Source of the DNA: a virus
Reading direction: 5' to 3' (one strand)
DNA length: 31,483 nucleotides
Virus record (IMG/VR): IMGVR_UViG_3300035698_007795
Location: 1 to 31,483 of that record
Shown piece after piece: positions 30,648 through 31,483 of the stretch; the stretch's first letter is position 1, and every line of letters starts with the position of its first letter. A program made the position numbers and the translations under genes. The notes beneath the pieces were generated by a model. It saw only the letters and a list, made by a program, of their open reading frames with translations, was not told where the DNA came from and searched no databases.

Positions 30648-30896
30648 ATGTTTGGAATGTATGATATGTTCGGAAGAAACAGCATAGATAAGAGAAAGGG
30701 ATTTTATATAAGTTATAATCCAATTACAGATAAAGGACCAGAAACAGCAATAGTAAAAGATGAAAAATTTTATATACTTCTTGGAGATTGGAGACCAGAA
30801 TTAAAAGCAAAAGGATTCAAAGAATGTATAAAAGTATTTTTAAAAAATCAAGACAAAAGAAGTTTTTGGAGTAATGATTATAAAGAAATTAATTAA
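30648..30896 (+). CDS. Small hypothetical early protein
   Basis: The 82-residue protein (MFGMYDMFGRNSIDKRKGFY and onward) has aromatic and charged residues in a likely small mixed fold (YNPITDKGPETAIVKDEKFY, then ILLGDWRPELK). It follows its own promoter and the leader TTAAACAAAAATAAT. In-frame ATGs at codons 4 and 7 are alternative starts, but the leader favours 30648. Small proteins behind a strong promoter are often host-takeover factors; this is inference. Confidence 0.55.
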   Translation: MFGMYDMFGRNSIDKRKGFYISYNPITDKGPETAIVKDEKFYILLGDWRPELKAKGFKECIKVFLKNQDKRSFWSNDYKEIN

Positions 30897-30906
30897 ACAA
30901 AATAAT

Positions 30907-31035
30907 ATGACTGATAAGCAAAGAGAAGAATTTCAACAAGACATGACAGAAAGAGGAATACATCATGACTTCTGGTGTGATTATGAAGAGGATTGGTTAG
31001 AGGAAGTAATAAAAAAAAAATCATGTGCAGAGTAA
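30907..31035 (+). CDS. 42-residue acidic micro-protein ending in a poly-A tract
   Basis: The ATG follows the leader TTAAACAAAATAAT. The protein (MTDKQREEFQQDMTERGIHH, then DFWCDYEEDWLEEVI) is acidic and ends after a run of ten A (31011-31020) that encodes KKK. The next gene starts inside its last codons. A -1 slip on the A-run would join it to the next gene. Function unknown. Confidence 0.55.
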   Translation: MTDKQREEFQQDMTERGIHHDFWCDYEEDWLEEVIKKKSCAE

Positions 31036-31187
31036 AAGACATGCTCTTGAAAAAAAGAGATGAGATAAATAAAAGATTTGACCTTATTATTAATAAGAAG
31101 AAGGGATTTAAAAAAAATAAACCAAATTATAAAATAATACCAGAGTCTAACAAATGGAAATCTGGTAATGCGTGTGGGGTTAATTAA
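31023..31187 (+). CDS. Basic 54-residue micro-protein
   Basis: The frame is open from 30993, but the ATG at 31023, overlapping the previous stop by 13 bases, is the likely start (MCRVKDMLLKKRDEINKRFD). The product is strongly basic (KKKGFKKNKPNYK) with no membrane segment. It is the opposite in charge to the preceding acidic protein, so the two could pair. Function unknown. Confidence 0.5.
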   Translation: MCRVKDMLLKKRDEINKRFDLIINKKKGFKKNKPNYKIIPESNKWKSGNACGVN

Positions 31188-31193
31188 AATAAT

Positions 31194-31352
31194 ATGAATA
31201 AAATAGATGAAAAGATAGCAAAATATATTTCAAGGGCTAAAGACATTGACAGTATAAGTACAGCTAGTGTTAATGAAACAGATTTTGGAAGTTATATGAT
31301 TAGAATAATGGAGATAGCTAAAATGATACAAAAAGAAGAATTAATAAATTAA
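31194..31352 (+). CDS. 52-residue helical micro-protein
   Basis: The ATG follows TTAATTAAAATAAT six bases past the previous stop. The protein (MNKIDEKIAKYISRAKDIDS, then SVNETDFGSYMIRIMEIAKM) looks like two helices and has no membrane span. It is the last gene seen before the structured right end. Function unknown. Confidence 0.5.
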   Translation: MNKIDEKIAKYISRAKDIDSISTASVNETDFGSYMIRIMEIAKMIQKEELIN

Positions 31353-31359
31353 CCCCCCT

Positions 31360-31448
31360 CCCAGCCATCTTTCAGGACTAAAGGTAACAAATTACATTAG
31401 CGTTAAGTACAAGCGACTATAAGAATTTAGTCTTGTGAAATGGTTGGG
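31360..31448 (+). ncRNA. Candidate three-way-junction RNA at the right end
   Basis: CCCAGCCAT (31360-31368) pairs with ATGGTTGGG (31440-31448) with one G-U. Inside it AGGACTAAA (31374-31382) pairs with TTTAGTCTT (31426-31434), again with one G-U. Two small hairpins follow inside: GTAA-CAAA-TTAC at 31384-31395, and a TAG/CTA hairpin at about 31398-31419. There is no T-run on either side, so it is not an ordinary terminator. The final 35 bases past it hold no gene and may belong to a larger element cut by the window edge. Family not recognised and strand not certain. Confidence 0.35.
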
Positions 31449-31483
31449 AAGTACCTCCGAAAAGAGTTTAAACTAATTAGAAA

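Noticed and set aside
1-31483. Alternative genetic code with TGA recoded
   Set aside because: TGA acts as a true stop in several coupled gene ends (29493, 29982, 13622), and all genes read cleanly with the standard code.
31360-31483. Purine-riboswitch-like string ATGGTTGGGAAGTACC
   Set aside because: The match is superficial: the required junction and loop elements are not in place, and no gene follows it.

Overview
The window is one stretch of an AT-rich bacteriophage genome with a short-tailed (podovirus-like) virion. It reads with the standard bacterial code: TAA, TAG and TGA all act as stops, and several ATGA or ATGACTGA overlaps depend on TGA being a stop. No integrase, tRNA, CRISPR array, insertion sequence or DNA polymerase was seen. 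The host cannot be named. Gene starts almost never carry a Shine-Dalgarno sequence. They follow an A/T-rich leader, often TAAA...TAATATG, while promoters look like ordinary sigma-70 sites (TTGnnn, 16-17 bp, TATAAT-like). That combination, plus the peptidoglycan-binding domain on the lysin candidate, fits an uncultured low-GC bacterium such as a Patescibacteria/CPR member, but this is a guess.

Layout. A divergent control region (about 25,890-26,427) separates a leftward operon of about 25 kb from a rightward operon of about 5 kb. Leftward, in transcription order: two small phage genes, GroES, a CxxC protein, GroEL, a KhpA-like KH-domain RNA-binding protein, terminase small and large subunits, portal, a small virion protein, scaffold, major capsid protein, a beta-helix protein, a decoration-like protein, small structural genes, a tail fibre/spike, a seven-repeat propeller protein, the tail nozzle, the head-tail adaptor, two internal (ejection) proteins including one with a lytic transglycosylase domain, and a lysis cluster of very small overlapping genes ending in a secreted lysin candidate. 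Further left are a structured non-coding region with its own terminator, one small gene with its own promoter and terminator, and an incomplete signal-peptide gene at the edge.

Rightward: a primase with Toprim first and zinc finger last, an SF3/D5-type helicase, a chain of small genes, a Dam-type adenine methyltransferase, and several micro-genes behind a second promoter. The window ends in a sequence that can fold into a three-way-junction RNA.

How it works together. The control region holds diverged repeats of ACGACA(G/C)CA, an AT-rich stretch and a perfect DnaA box beside the primase and helicase, so it is the likely replication origin. The rightward promoter is followed by a 15-bp intrinsic terminator in the untranslated leader, whose loop is complementary to two upstream leader segments. 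Replication genes may therefore be controlled by attenuation. The leftward operon makes its own chaperonin before the capsid genes, which suggests phage-directed folding of virion proteins.
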